64,000 bases of DNA from Saprospiraceae bacterium. Its GTDB lineage: Bacteria; Bacteroidota; Bacteroidia; Chitinophagales; Saprospiraceae. Positions within the stretch are counted from its first letter, which is position 1. Each line of letters begins with the position of its first letter. A model generated the notes under the pieces. It was not told the origin of the DNA, searched no databases, and was given only the letters and a program-made list of their open reading frames with translations. This document shows positions 1 through 9,176 of this stretch, piece after piece. The DNA lies in NCBI GenBank assembly GCA_020436935.1, contig JAGQWX010000008.1, positions 1 to 64,000 on the forward strand. The letters are read 5' to 3'. Position numbers and translations under genes: made by a program.

Positions 1-69
1 CTTGAGTACGTAGAAAAAATTAGCAACTTTTGTTTTCCTTTCTACTATCTATTCGCTGGGACTTTCAGA

Positions 70-99
70 AAAAAAAGGGGCCCAAAGAGCCCCTTTTTT
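70..99 (-). terminator. Rho-independent terminator
   Basis: A GGGGC/GCCCC stem with a 7-nt loop is flanked by an A-run on the left and a T-run on the right, so it can work in both directions. It lies just past the TAA stop (106-108) of the minus-strand dehydrogenase gene and most simply ends that transcript. I see no convincing gene in bases 1-69. Confidence 0.8.
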
Positions 100-105
100 A
101 TTGGT

Positions 106-3100
106 TTATTTTCCTGCTTTCAATTCTACATCTACAACAGTAAACAAGTTGCCTGCTTCCTGGTCGGGCAAACTCTTAAAGACAAAATACAGATCTTTTT
201 TACCACTCAACTTTTCAATAGGAACGTTGATCATGGGCGCTTCTCTTCTGGCATTTGAGTTGGTCGCTGCTGCCGGATTGACCTTTGCCGCAACGACATT
301 TTCTGACTTGCCCAACAACTTACCATCAGGACCATCCAGGCGTATTTCAAGATATCCCCCATGGAATCCGAAATTTTTAGGAGCACTCGCCTGAAAGGCA
401 ATTGCGTTGACTCCAGTCATTTCCAAATCGTCAAATTTAAACCATGCGCCATCCTTGCTGCCCATCATAATACCTCCTCCAAAATTCATCTTATTGACAT
501 CCTTGAGGTCTGTTGCATTAGTGGCATTAAATCTTGGACTCTGCAATGTGATGATTTTCTGTGATTTAAGCTGCGGCATACCATTGGCCCCCTTATCTGT
601 GTAAGCTGCCCTCAAGATAACAGAACCCTGTCCGGCTACAATTTCCTTCGAATCTACCTTGTAAGTACCTTTCATTGGCCTGTTCAGGGGCTGGTCTGCC
701 AAGCTCAAGATATACTCAGCAATCTTTCCTGCATCGTCATCCGAAAACCCTGGATGTGCAGCCATGGCTACAGATCCCCATACGCCTGAACCGCCATTTT
801 TAATTTTTTTCGCAATGTATGTTTGAGACTCGGCTACATCCTTGTATTTTTTAGCAACTTCCACATATGACGGTCCAATAGATTTGGCATTGGGCTTGTG
901 ACAACTCTTACAATCTGAGCCATCAACCAACTTTTTACCCACTGTAAATTTTGTAAATTCATCAGCAGCGGCGTGACCTGAGGCTATCTCTTCTTTGTCA
1001 AAACCCTCCTTGAGAAAGTCAACAGTAACGGCGACATCTTCTACCAGGTTTTTACCATCTTCCTTATCTCTGGCAATGACCTCATATGCAAATGGTTTGT
1101 CCGGAAAGAAAAACGTTTTGTTGCCTTCTACAATGTCCAGGTCTACCATAGGTGGTTCATTACCTGCTGCGACCTCAAGAAAAGATGAGTTGGCCGCTCC
1201 TTTGGTGTCAGTAACTGTCAATTGAATTTTGAAATTGCCAATACCATTCAAAATAAAAGACTCGTCTTTTTTAGCACTTTTTTGTAAGAGCACTCCATCA
1301 GGACTAAAAAGCTTCCACTCATATGTCATCAGATCCCCATCATAATCTTCTGTACCTGCTGAACTTACATCCACTTTGAGTGGAATAGCCCCTTCCATTT
1401 TGGAAGATTTCATTTTTACGTAAGGGGCACGGTTTCCGGGTGCGAAGGTAATTTTTACCAATTTCGCCTCCTCATTTTTCTGGAACCAACCGTCACCATA
1501 TTCCAATATATAAAGCTCACCTTTGGGACCAAGCTCCATGTCTGAAGGATGAGAGAATTTTTCGGCAGGCATAAAAGGTTCCATATCTACATAATTGCCC
1601 TCTTTGTCCATACTTACAACCATGATCCAGTCTCTGATCCATTCATAGATAAATAATTTATCGTCAAAGTATTCAGGAAAGGCATTTTCATTGTCCTTGT
1701 AAAGTTCATAATGATACACCGGTCCTGCCATGGCAGTTCTTCCCCCCGCTCCTACCAAAGGGAATTTTTGTGATGCATCATAACTATAGGAAATAAAGGC
1801 CGGCTGAGCCGGAGGAAGTTCCTGTAGTCCTGTATTATTGGGTGAGTTGTTGATCGGCTTCTCAGGATCAAAGGTGCCAAGAGACTTATTGGTCTCAAAA
1901 TCATATTCACTATAAGCTTTATTCTCTCCGATGAAATAAGGCCATCCAAAGAAACCGGGCTTTCTCATTTGGTTGACTTCGTCATATCCTGCCGGACCTC
2001 TTCCGACAGAATCTCTGGAGGCGTCGGGCCCTACATCACCCCAATACACATATCCAGTCTCATTGTCTACAGAAATTCTGTATGGGTTTCTCATGCCCAT
2101 ACCATAGATTTCGGGTCTTGTCTTTTCCATTCCAACTGGGAATAAATTGCCCTCAGGAATAGTATAACCTCCTTCAGGAGTTGGTTTTATTCTCAATATT
2201 TTTCCCCTCAAGTCATTGGTATTTGCAGATCCCTTTTGAGAATCCCAGGGAAATCTTCCAGGTCGCTCATCAAGAGGTGCAAATCTTGTTGCTCTGGGGC
2301 TTGTATTGTCTCCTGTAGACAGGTAAAGATTGCCCTTATTATCGAAAGTAATTGACCCTCCGGTATGGCAACATTGCTCTCTCTGGACAGCAACCTCCAG
2401 TACAGTTTTCATACTTGCAGGATTTAAGGTGTCTGGATTGAAATCCCATCTGGTAAGAACATTGACGTGCTTGTCACCCGGCAAAGAGAAATACATATAA
2501 AACCATCCATTTTTATCAAAATTAGGATCAAGAGCCAATCCCAAAAGTCCATCTTCCGCCTCACCGGAAGCATTGTCTTTGAACTTGTATCTCCTGCTCA
2601 CTTCAAGTTGGTAAATCTGTTTGGTAGAGTTGGTTTTGGGATCGTACAATTTTACAGCACCCTTTCTTTCCACAAACAACACCCGCTCATCGGGTAATAC
2701 CGCCAGCTCAACCGGCTCATCCAGACCTGTTGACAATGTCACTTTATTGAACCTGTTGGCCTCTGGCACCAACTTTGATCTGGCTTTGGAATAGTCCAAT
2801 TTTCCTGGACTGCCGCTGTTGAGCAAATAATCAATCGCACCTTTGATATGTTCTACAAAAAGTGGATTTGTATACATTTCCTTCGTATGCCCCAAGGCTG
2901 TGTAGAATGCTTTTCCACCATCAAATTCGTGATACCATGACATCGGGTGATTGTCGCCATTTGCACCACCTTCATAAGTTGTTTCGTCAATTTTAATAAG
3001 GGGCTTTATCAGATCAAGCTTCAGAGATTTAAAATTGTAAAACTCGTCTGTAATTTCAAATCTTGCCGGCATATGTCTGGTAGAAATATGGTTATCCTTA

Positions 3101-3552
3101 TCCACTTTATCAAACTGTGCTGTTCTGACATTTGGCCTGTTGGGGTGGCTCAGAAAATATGCGCCAACAAGATCATTGTACCAGGGCCAGGAATACTCTG
3201 TATCCGTCGCAGAATGCACGCCCAGAAAACCACCACCTGCTTGTATAAATCGTTCAAAAGCAGCTTGTTGACTTTTATTGAGTACGTCGCCAGTGGTGTT
3301 CAAAAAGACCACCAACTGATGGTTCTGGAGATTCTGCTCAGTAAAATATGAGGCATCCTCCGTTGCTACCACATTCATTTGTTTTTCAACAGCAATTTTC
3401 TTGAGAAAATCTATTCCAGTCTCTATGGCGTCATGCCGAAAACCCGCAGTCTTGGAGAAGACAACCATCGAATTATTTTGTGCAAAAAGAATGGGGGCAG
3501 AGGTAATAAAAAATAGTAAGCTATAAAAAATAGGATTCTTGATAAGATTCAT
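106..3552 (-). CDS. Secreted ThuA / glucose-sorbosone dehydrogenase / PKD / cytochrome c multidomain protein
   Basis: A 1148-residue protein with an N-terminal signal peptide ending near residue 25 (FAQ). In order I see a ThuA-like domain (about 28-245), a PQQ-type glucose/sorbosone dehydrogenase beta-propeller (about 265-700), a PKD domain (about 710-795), a class I cytochrome c domain with CKSCH near residue 880 and a following Met (AMAAHP), and a C-terminal beta-rich carbohydrate-binding-like region (about 960-1148). The layout suggests periplasmic or cell-surface oxidation of a sugar or polyol, with electrons passed to the fused haem. ThuA is associated with trehalose/disaccharide 3-keto metabolism, but the substrate here cannot be read from sequence. 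The gene follows a TonB-dependent receptor on the same strand, separated by a terminator-like hairpin. Family assignment is firm; the physiological role is inferred. Confidence 0.9.
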   Translation of the reverse strand: MNLIKNPIFYSLLFFITSAPILFAQNNSMVVFSKTAGFRHDAIETGIDFLKKIAVEKQMNVVATEDASYFTEQNLQNHQLVVFLNTTGDVLNKSQQAAFERFIQAGGGFLGVHSATDTEYSWPWYNDLVGAYFLSHPNRPNVRTAQFDKVDKDNHISTRHMPARFEITDEFYNFKSLKLDLIKPLIKIDETTYEGGANGDNHPMSWYHEFDGGKAFYTALGHTKEMYTNPLFVEHIKGAIDYLLNSGSPGKLDYSKARSKLVPEANRFNKVTLSTGLDEPVELAVLPDERVLFVERKGAVKLYDPKTNSTKQIYQLEVSRRYKFKDNASGEAEDGLLGLALDPNFDKNGWFYMYFSLPGDKHVNVLTRWDFNPDTLNPASMKTVLEVAVQREQCCHTGGSITFDNKGNLYLSTGDNTSPRATRFAPLDERPGRFPWDSQKGSANTNDLRGKILRIKPTPEGGYTIPEGNLFPVGMEKTRPEIYGMGMRNPYRISVDNETGYVYWGDVGPDASRDSVGRGPAGYDEVNQMRKPGFFGWPYFIGENKAYSEYDFETNKSLGTFDPEKPINNSPNNTGLQELPPAQPAFISYSYDASQKFPLVGAGGRTAMAGPVYHYELYKDNENAFPEYFDDKLFIYEWIRDWIMVVSMDKEGNYVDMEPFMPAEKFSHPSDMELGPKGELYILEYGDGWFQKNEEAKLVKITFAPGNRAPYVKMKSSKMEGAIPLKVDVSSAGTEDYDGDLMTYEWKLFSPDGVLLQKSAKKDESFILNGIGNFKIQLTVTDTKGAANSSFLEVAAGNEPPMVDLDIVEGNKTFFFPDKPFAYEVIARDKEDGKNLVEDVAVTVDFLKEGFDKEEIASGHAAADEFTKFTVGKKLVDGSDCKSCHKPNAKSIGPSYVEVAKKYKDVAESQTYIAKKIKNGGSGVWGSVAMAAHPGFSDDDAGKIAEYILSLADQPLNRPMKGTYKVDSKEIVAGQGSVILRAAYTDKGANGMPQLKSQKIITLQSPRFNATNATDLKDVNKMNFGGGIMMGSKDGAWFKFDDLEMTGVNAIAFQASAPKNFGFHGGYLEIRLDGPDGKLLGKSENVVAAKVNPAAATNSNARREAPMINVPIEKLSGKKDLYFVFKSLPDQEAGNLFTVVDVELKAGK

Positions 3553-3579
3553 AAATGAACGATTTGAAGCAATGGTTTT

Positions 3580-3612
3580 AAATTAAAATGGCCCGGAAAA
3601 AATTCCAGGCCA
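3580..3612 (-). terminator. Terminator after the TonB-dependent receptor gene
   Basis: On the minus strand a 10-bp stem (TGGCCTGGAA with TTCCGGGCCA, including one wobble pair) has a TTTT loop and is followed by TTTTAATTT. It sits between the receptor gene and the ThuA gene and probably ends the receptor transcript. Confidence 0.55.
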
Positions 3613-3708
3613 ATAATACAAAAAACGATATTTTCTTGGAGAATTAAGTGTACAAATTATACTAAATAAGTATTATCAATTGCAAACCAGTTGAATGATA
3701 ATGAAGGA

Positions 3709-6345
3709 TTATCCTCCCATCATGTCAGAACCGGCATTGTTCTCTCCTGCATTCTTTCTCTTGAACAATGAAGCATCAGCTTTACCAAATCTGTAAGACA
3801 CTGTCATTCTCACAACCTGGAAGTTTGACCATCTTTCGCTGGTTTGTACAAACAAAGGTGTTTCTGAATAACTTCCAAAAATTCTTGTCCTGAACAAATC
3901 TTGTACACTCAGTGTAACGTTGAGCGCTCTCTTCATGAAGGATTTTGATACTGCAAGGTCTGCCCACCATACCGGAGTGGTATATCCCTGTGCAGAGTTG
4001 CCTCCACCAAATCCGCCAAATCCTCCTCCACCTCTTCTGCTTTCTCCGCTTGAAGGTGTAAATGCTGTCTTACTTCTGTATTGACCTGAAAGCTGCACCT
4101 TGAAATCCTTAGGTAAGCTGAGGTTGATGTTTTCTTTGATGAAGTAGGTAAACTGCTCATTGACAAGGCCTTCCTGGATGTTGTTGGCGTCAACCACTGA
4201 ATTGTAAAAATTCGCATTGGTTGAGAAATCAACATTTTTGCCAAACCTGTTCCTGACTGTGACTTCAAGACCGTATGCTTTGCTTGAATTAGAGTTCTGG
4301 AATGTGCTTACAACATAAGTCTGACCATTGTCTGGATTGGTTTCTGTAAATTGGAAACCTGTAATCAAATTATTTGCTTGCTTATAATATGCAGTCATCA
4401 AGAAATTGTGATTGTCATTGATGATATTCTGATATGAGAATTCAATCGAGTTGGTGAATTCAGGTACCAGATTTGGATTACCCATTGATAGGTTAAGTGA
4501 GTCAGAATAATCCGTGAATGGCAACAACTGGAAGAAGTTAGGTCTGTTTACTCTTCTTGAAACTGACAATTGGAGGTCATCCAGTTCATTGATTTTTCTG
4601 GTCACAAACAATGTTGGAAATAGGCTGATCGGAAACTTATTTGAAAAAGTTTGTCCATCTGCCAATGTTCCGTTGTAAAAACTACTTTCTGCTCTAAGGC
4701 CTGCTTGTATGCCCCATTTATCGGTTGATTTGCTCACATTGGCATATGCTGCATAGACGATGTCATCAAAAATGTATTCGTCTGTAAACCTTGGGATTCT
4801 CACCCAATTGTCACCAATCTGGTTGTAGTTGTAGTTGTTGTTGTCAACTGTTCTCAACTGACCTCTGATACCTGCTTCCAGTTTTACTGTAGGCGTCAAA
4901 GGGTCTACATAGTCTGATTGGAATGTCCATACCCCGGTACCACCACTACCATCTTGTCTTTGCTTTGTAATAAAGTTGGATTGTTGGTAGGTGTTGGTGA
5001 ATTCACCAAAATTGTCAAAACTGATGATGTTATAATTGACATCTGCTGTGAGTTCTCTTCCGCTTTTTACATACAAGTGTTTGTACAATACAGACAGACC
5101 ATAGTTTTTGAATATTCTTGAACTTTCTGAAACCCTGTCATATTCGCTAAAGGCAGAACGTCCTGAGACCAATGTATCTGTTCTAACATTTAAATAAGAT
5201 GGATTATCAAAGCTACCTCTTACTGCACTGGCCTGGAAGGTAATGGTATTCCTGTTGTCATACAACCAGTCTAAGCCGACTCTTCCATTGAGGAAGCTAC
5301 CGCTTCTGTCGCCTTCGTTTACTTGCTTTACAAAAGTGTTTGGCGTTTCAAAAAGGTTTGTCCTTTCCGTAACTCCAAAGTTTTGCCCTCTTCTCGCATT
5401 GTAAAATGCATTTGCGAAAAAATTGACTTTACCTTCACTCACATTGATATTGGCACCTGTATTGACACTCTTTTGAGTATCAAATCCCGCATTCACAGTA
5501 CCGTTGTAACCCAGTTTTTTATTCTTTTTCAATACAATATTTACAATACCTGCTTGTCCGCCTGAGGCATCATATTTAGAACTTGGGTTGGTGATGACTT
5601 CAACGGTCTCGATAGCGTCAGAAGGGATCTGTGCGAGAGTCAACGTTGTTGGACGACCATCGATGAACAACTGTGGACTTCCGTTTCTCAAGTTGAGGTT
5701 TCCGTCAAGGTCAACGGTAAGACTTGGCACGTTTTTAAGTGCATCTTCAGCAGTTCCGCCTGCAGCTGTAGCATCCTGATCTACTCTGAATACTTTTTTA
5801 TCCAGTGCCAATACAACATTTGACTTCCTTTCAGTTACAACAACTTCATCGAGAACCTCTGTAGAAGTTACCAGTGTAATATTTCCAAGATCAACGTCAA
5901 GATTTGTACCCTGAGGCATACTGAATCCACCCTGGCTTTGACCGTCAGGCCTTTTCAAACCAAAGCTTACTTTTTTATTGATATCAGAAAATCCTATATA
6001 AGAAATAATCAAGTCAAATTCGCCAAAAATTGGTAGGTTTTCAAGAGCAAAATCACCTCTGTCGTCGGTAATCTGTCCATCTATCAATGTATTTTCAAGT
6101 TGTTTGGTTTCCGTATTCATTTTCATCCCGTAAAGAGATACCGTTGCATATGCTACGCCTTTGCCGGCATCATCGACAACTTTGCCGTAGAATCTGCCGT
6201 TGTTCATACCCATGCCTGGACCACCACCGGGGCGACCGCCTGCGGGAGCACCGCCACCTGGATACTGAGCCTGCAATCCGCTTAGTGTAAGAACGCAGAG
6301 GATCACTGCTAATAGTTGTTTCAATTGAGAAGGAATTGTTTTCAA
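3709..6345 (-). CDS. TonB-dependent receptor, outer membrane beta-barrel family
   Basis: An 878-residue outer membrane protein. A signal peptide (about 1-26, ending LQAQ) is followed by a Gly/Pro-rich stretch and a carboxypeptidase-regulatory-like domain (about 50-140). Next come a TonB plug (about 165-280, with DEVVVTERK and VEVITNPSSKYDASGGQAGIVNI) and a beta-barrel to the C-terminus, matching the OMP_b-brl_3 type. A glycine-rich loop (GGGGFGGFGGG) lies near residue 775. There is no SusD partner next to it, so this is not a classical SusC pair, and the substrate is unknown. The downstream gene is the secreted dehydrogenase-cytochrome protein; a terminator-like hairpin between them argues against tight cotranscription. 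Confidence 0.9.
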   Translation of the reverse strand: MKTIPSQLKQLLAVILCVLTLSGLQAQYPGGGAPAGGRPGGGPGMGMNNGRFYGKVVDDAGKGVAYATVSLYGMKMNTETKQLENTLIDGQITDDRGDFALENLPIFGEFDLIISYIGFSDINKKVSFGLKRPDGQSQGGFSMPQGTNLDVDLGNITLVTSTEVLDEVVVTERKSNVVLALDKKVFRVDQDATAAGGTAEDALKNVPSLTVDLDGNLNLRNGSPQLFIDGRPTTLTLAQIPSDAIETVEVITNPSSKYDASGGQAGIVNIVLKKNKKLGYNGTVNAGFDTQKSVNTGANINVSEGKVNFFANAFYNARRGQNFGVTERTNLFETPNTFVKQVNEGDRSGSFLNGRVGLDWLYDNRNTITFQASAVRGSFDNPSYLNVRTDTLVSGRSAFSEYDRVSESSRIFKNYGLSVLYKHLYVKSGRELTADVNYNIISFDNFGEFTNTYQQSNFITKQRQDGSGGTGVWTFQSDYVDPLTPTVKLEAGIRGQLRTVDNNNYNYNQIGDNWVRIPRFTDEYIFDDIVYAAYANVSKSTDKWGIQAGLRAESSFYNGTLADGQTFSNKFPISLFPTLFVTRKINELDDLQLSVSRRVNRPNFFQLLPFTDYSDSLNLSMGNPNLVPEFTNSIEFSYQNIINDNHNFLMTAYYKQANNLITGFQFTETNPDNGQTYVVSTFQNSNSSKAYGLEVTVRNRFGKNVDFSTNANFYNSVVDANNIQEGLVNEQFTYFIKENINLSLPKDFKVQLSGQYRSKTAFTPSSGESRRGGGGFGGFGGGNSAQGYTTPVWWADLAVSKSFMKRALNVTLSVQDLFRTRIFGSYSETPLFVQTSERWSNFQVVRMTVSYRFGKADASLFKRKNAGENNAGSDMMGG

Positions 6346-6634
6346 AATTTCAAATTTTATGCAAATTAAACCATAATTATTGCGGCAAAAATGACGTTAA
6401 CGATTATTTATGAATGCTTATAATACCTTCAATTACACTTTAATCTTTTCTTAAATACATTGAAATTGTTCTCCTTGTATTCTTGATTTGGTTTTTGTGC
6501 ATCTTGGTAATCATATCTCACAATAAAAGCATCAATATCATTTACACGTACATTTGACAGTTAATGAAAAACAAGGTTTAATCCTGAGAGGATGTACAGA
6601 TGTGATTTAGTAAAACCTTAACTATTGTCGGGAA

Positions 6635-7501
6635 TTATTTAGGAAATATTTCGTTTGCGATAACCAAAGCATCAAAAAATGCCTCATAATCTACGCCTGT
6701 ATCCATATCCAGACCATTGGCATATGAGATGAGATTTTCTGTTGGAAGGTTCCCGGTAAGATCGTCTTTGGCCATTGGACATCCACCATATCCTTTGATA
6801 GCGCAATCAAATCTCCTGCAACCAAACTTATAAGCAGCCTCTACTTTTTCTTTCCAATTGTTCTGATGGGTATGGAAGTGAGCGCCGAACTCAACATTTG
6901 GATAAGCAGGAATGAGATGTTTATACAAATAGCTGATGCCTTCAGGATTTGCAATGCCTACAGTATCTGAAATAGCCAGGATTTTACACCCCATTTCAGT
7001 CAGCTTCGAAACCCATTTCATTACGATTTCTGCATTCCACACATCTCCGTAAGGATTCCCAAATCCCATGGATAAATAGATGACAGGTTCTTTTCCTGAA
7101 GCAGCGCAGATGGTAAGGATTTCATCGACAATATCTAATGATTCCTCAATGGTGCTGTTGGTATTCCTCAATTGGAAAGTCTCCGAAACACTGAATGGAA
7201 AGCCAATGTATCGGATGGCATCAAATTTCGCAGCGTCATTTGCCCCTCTTACATTGGCGACAATGCTCAGAAGATGAGACCTGGTATCTGACAAATCAAG
7301 GCCGTGCAAAACCTCTACAGTGTCTGCCATCTGAGGAATTGCCTTGGGAGAAACAAAACTACCGAAGTCAATGGTGTGAAACCCTACCTTGAGCAATTGA
7401 TTGATATATCTGATTTTATCAGCCGTTGGAATGAAATTGTGCAGACCCTGCATGGCATCTCTGGGGCACTCAACAATTTTTATAAGCTCTGACTGATTCA
7501 T
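6635..7501 (-). CDS. mvaB: Hydroxymethylglutaryl-CoA lyase
   Basis: A 288-residue TIM-barrel lyase of the HMGL-like family, expected to split HMG-CoA into acetoacetate and acetyl-CoA in leucine degradation. The N-terminal ECPRDAMQG resembles the substrate/metal-binding EVGPRDGLQ motif. A HFHTH metal site lies near residue 208 and the catalytic-cysteine loop GGCPMA near residue 239. The length is slightly below the usual 300 or so. The minus-strand promoter at 7522-7549 supports this start. I see no other leucine catabolism genes nearby. A related HMGL-like carboligase or lyase is possible, but the GGCPMA loop favours HMG-CoA lyase. Confidence 0.85.
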   Translation of the reverse strand: MNQSELIKIVECPRDAMQGLHNFIPTADKIRYINQLLKVGFHTIDFGSFVSPKAIPQMADTVEVLHGLDLSDTRSHLLSIVANVRGANDAAKFDAIRYIGFPFSVSETFQLRNTNSTIEESLDIVDEILTICAASGKEPVIYLSMGFGNPYGDVWNAEIVMKWVSKLTEMGCKILAISDTVGIANPEGISYLYKHLIPAYPNVEFGAHFHTHQNNWKEKVEAAYKFGCRRFDCAIKGYGGCPMAKDDLTGNLPTENLISYANGLDMDTGVDYEAFFDALVIANEIFPK

Positions 7502-7521
7502 TGGCTGTTTTTACAGAAGTC

Positions 7522-7549
7522 CAAAATTAATGCAATTGACCTTGCACAA
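7522..7549 (-). promoter_or_regulatory. Bacteroidota-type promoter for the HMG-CoA lyase gene
   Basis: On the minus strand, TAATTTTG (7522-7529) fits the -7 consensus TAnnTTTG. A TTG (7547-7549) lies 17 nt upstream. The start codon is about 20 nt downstream. Confidence 0.6.
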
Positions 7550-7634
7550 TGAGGCTAATACTTAAAATAAACGTTAATTTTCAATTTTGGGTCATTAAGT
7601 CAAACCCGAATCCTCCCGATTTGTTTCTTAACAT

Positions 7635-7642
7635 TACATTTG
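7635..7642 (+). promoter_or_regulatory. Candidate -7 element TACATTTG for the small membrane protein
   Basis: TACATTTG matches TAnnTTTG and lies 24 nt before the proposed ATG at 7666. I see no well-spaced -33 element. Confidence 0.4.
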
Positions 7643-7665
7643 CAGCAACATTCAATTTTTACCAA

Positions 7666-7887
7666 ATGGCATATTCTAGTAAAACAAAAACCATCCTCGC
7701 CATAGTTGGTTTTGCGCTATTTATAACAGGTTTCCTATCGATATTTTTATCTCTGGTGGGCATCAATCTTTCTATGTTTTCCTGGATCAACAAGACGTTT
7801 GGAAATGGGATCGCTTTTTTTAGTCATATTGTCAGAATCATTGTAGGTCTGGTTTTGATTTATTTAGCTTACCAGAGGGAAGAATAA
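7666..7887 (+). CDS. Small two-helix membrane protein of unknown function
   Basis: A 73-residue protein starting at ATG 7666 (MAYSSKTKT). Two hydrophobic segments (about residues 9-30 and 48-68) predict an integral inner-membrane protein with a short charged C-terminus (YQREE). The frame stays open upstream to 7549, but the longer version would include sequence ahead of the candidate promoter element at 7635, so I prefer the internal ATG. I do not recognise the family. The non-coding repeat region begins immediately after the stop. Confidence 0.55.
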   Translation: MAYSSKTKTILAIVGFALFITGFLSIFLSLVGINLSMFSWINKTFGNGIAFFSHIVRIIVGLVLIYLAYQREE

Positions 7888-7927
7888 TGGTTGGGGTTAG
7901 GTTTTAGGTGTTAGGCTTTAGGTGCTT

Positions 7928-8143
7928 GACTTTAGGTCATATTTTCTTTGAATTTTGGTCATATGTATGTCTGGCTTTTAGCTTATAGCTGTTAGCTTTT
8001 AGCCTTTTTTTGGACTTTGGTCGTTTTCATGGCAGGCTGTTAGCCCCTAGCATTTAGCTTTTTGATTTTTTGAACTTTAGTCATGTTTATGTCAAGCTAT
8101 TAGCTTTTTGATTTTTTGGACTTTAGTCGTTTTCATGTCAACC
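7928..8143. repeat. Degenerate tandem repeat in intergenic DNA
   Basis: Units begin with GACTTTaGTC or similar at about 7928, 7950, 8013, 8073 and 8119, continue through variants of TTTATGTCAAGC and TTAGCTTTT, and vary from about 22 to 63 nt. The whole stretch is rich in TTAGG/TTAGC words. There is no protein-coding signal. Confidence 0.6.
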
Positions 8144-8293
8144 AATACTATGAGGTATCATCTCCCCTAAAGACCAACTCCCAAAGACCAGAGACTTCCT
8201 CATTTTTGCCGCCCGCTACCCTGGCCCTAAAGCGTATCCGCCCGCATTTCTCCAATAGCCCAACTCGCTAAAACGCCAATACGCTAAGACCCT

Positions 8294-8506
8294 GCTTCGG
8301 CTCCGCTCAGCCACCTTTTTTTCAATTTCGAATGAAGGATTTTTTTATTTGAGGTATAGAGCTTTAAGGTTTAGGAGAATTTAAAACCTTAATGTAACTT
8401 AATGTCTTAATGGTACCATCCTAATTCTTTGCGTACTCAACACTCACCACCTCTTTGCGCCATTGCGAGAAAAAGGGGTTAAGTGTTAAAGGTTAAAAGT
8501 TAAAGG
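8294..8506 (+). repeat. Dispersed intergenic repeat, copy 1 (inverse of 18609-18838)
   Basis: This runs from GCTTCGGCTCCGCTCAGCC through GCTTTAAGGTTTAGGAG, the TTAATGTCTTAATG words, TTTGCGCCATTGCGAGA and AAGTGTTAAAGGTTAAAAG. The same words appear in reverse complement, in the same order, at 18609-18838. The copies are diverged but clearly related along their length. No open reading frame of note is shared, so it looks like a non-coding repeat family. Confidence 0.75.
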
Positions 8507-8873
8507 TTTTTTGTGAGGGATTTTGTGCAAATAAGGTAAATCGCCAACTTCCAAAAATACCAAATACGCCCCAATTGCCCCCCGCTACCCTGGCCTTAAA
8601 GGGTATCCGCCCGCATTTCTCCCATCTCCCATCTCCCCAAGGATTCTCTGCGTACTCAAAACTCACCACCTCTTTGCACCATTGCGAGAGAAAGGGGTTG
8701 AGTGTTAAAGGTTAAAAGTTAAAGGCTTTTTGTGAGGGATTTTGTGCAAATAAGCTAAATCGCCAATCGGCAAAAGTGCCAAGGACTCCCCAATTGCCCC
8801 CCGCTACCCTGGCCCTAAAGGGTATCCGCCCGCATTTCTCCCATCTCCCATCTCCCATCTCCCATCTCCCAAT
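8425..8873 (+). repeat. Direct duplication of a ~219-bp intergenic unit
   Basis: Copy 1 (about 8425-8643) and copy 2 (about 8644-8873) are offset by 219 bp. They share GCGTACTCAA, the TTGCGAGA/AAAGGGGTT block, TTTGTGAGGGATTTTGTGC and CCCGCTACCCTGGCC through CCCATCTCCC. A third partial copy of the CCCGCTACCCTGGCC segment lies at about 8211-8252. Copy 1 overlaps the dispersed repeat that also occurs inverted near 18.6 kb. Confidence 0.8.
8840..8871 (+). repeat. Short tandem repeat of a 7-bp unit (CCCATCT)
   Basis: Four perfect units plus four extra bases. The sister copy near 8622-8638 carries only about two units, so unit number differs between two near-identical neighbouring copies, as expected for slippage. 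Confidence 0.85.
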
Positions 8874-8968
8874 GGCCAAAAGTGCCAAAGACCAACTCCC
8901 TTTTGACAATACGCTAATAGGCCAACAGCCCAAATCGAAAAATATATTTACACTACCGTAACAATCCA

Positions 8969-9002
8969 TTGATTTTAAGGTAATAAGCCCACTTTAACTT
9001 TG
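8969..9002 (+). promoter_or_regulatory. Candidate promoter for the 32-residue ORF
   Basis: TAACTTTG (8995-9002) fits the -7 consensus TAnnTTTG. TTG at 8969-8971 lies 23 nt upstream. This promoter and its short downstream ORF mark the end of the repeat region. Confidence 0.4.
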
Positions 9003-9075
9003 CAATTAAATATATAGCGCTGAGGCTGAATTCTAATAAAAGACTTCAGTTTGCTAAACTCAAAAAGCAAAACAA

Positions 9076-9174
9076 ATGGATAAAAAAATCGTACTTGGCT
9101 TTTTACTGTTGATGGGCATTTTGATGCCACTTAGACTATTGAGAAGCTATTTTATTGCTAAGACCTCTAATTAA
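9076..9174 (+). CDS. Putative 32-residue hydrophobic peptide
   Basis: ATG at 9076 opens a short frame (MDKKIVLGFLLLMGILMPLR...) with one hydrophobic segment and a basic flank, ending with TAA two bases before the convergent mqnA stop. A promoter-like element lies at 8969-9002. It resembles a single-pass small membrane protein, but an ORF this short can occur by chance. I do not recognise a family. Confidence 0.3.
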   Translation: MDKKIVLGFLLLMGILMPLRLLRSYFIAKTSN

Positions 9175-9176
9175 AC

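Noticed and set aside
1-69. Open frame at the left edge on the plus strand
   Set aside because: It runs straight through the terminator into antisense of the dehydrogenase gene, and the few visible residues show no family likeness.
8150-8960. Repeated blocks that could suggest a CRISPR array
   Set aside because: Repeats are long (about 219 bp), few, and not separated by unique spacers of constant size; no cas genes are present.
8712-8969. Open frames on both strands across the repeat block
   Set aside because: They consist of translated repeats and the CCCATCT microsatellite and have no plausible protein features.
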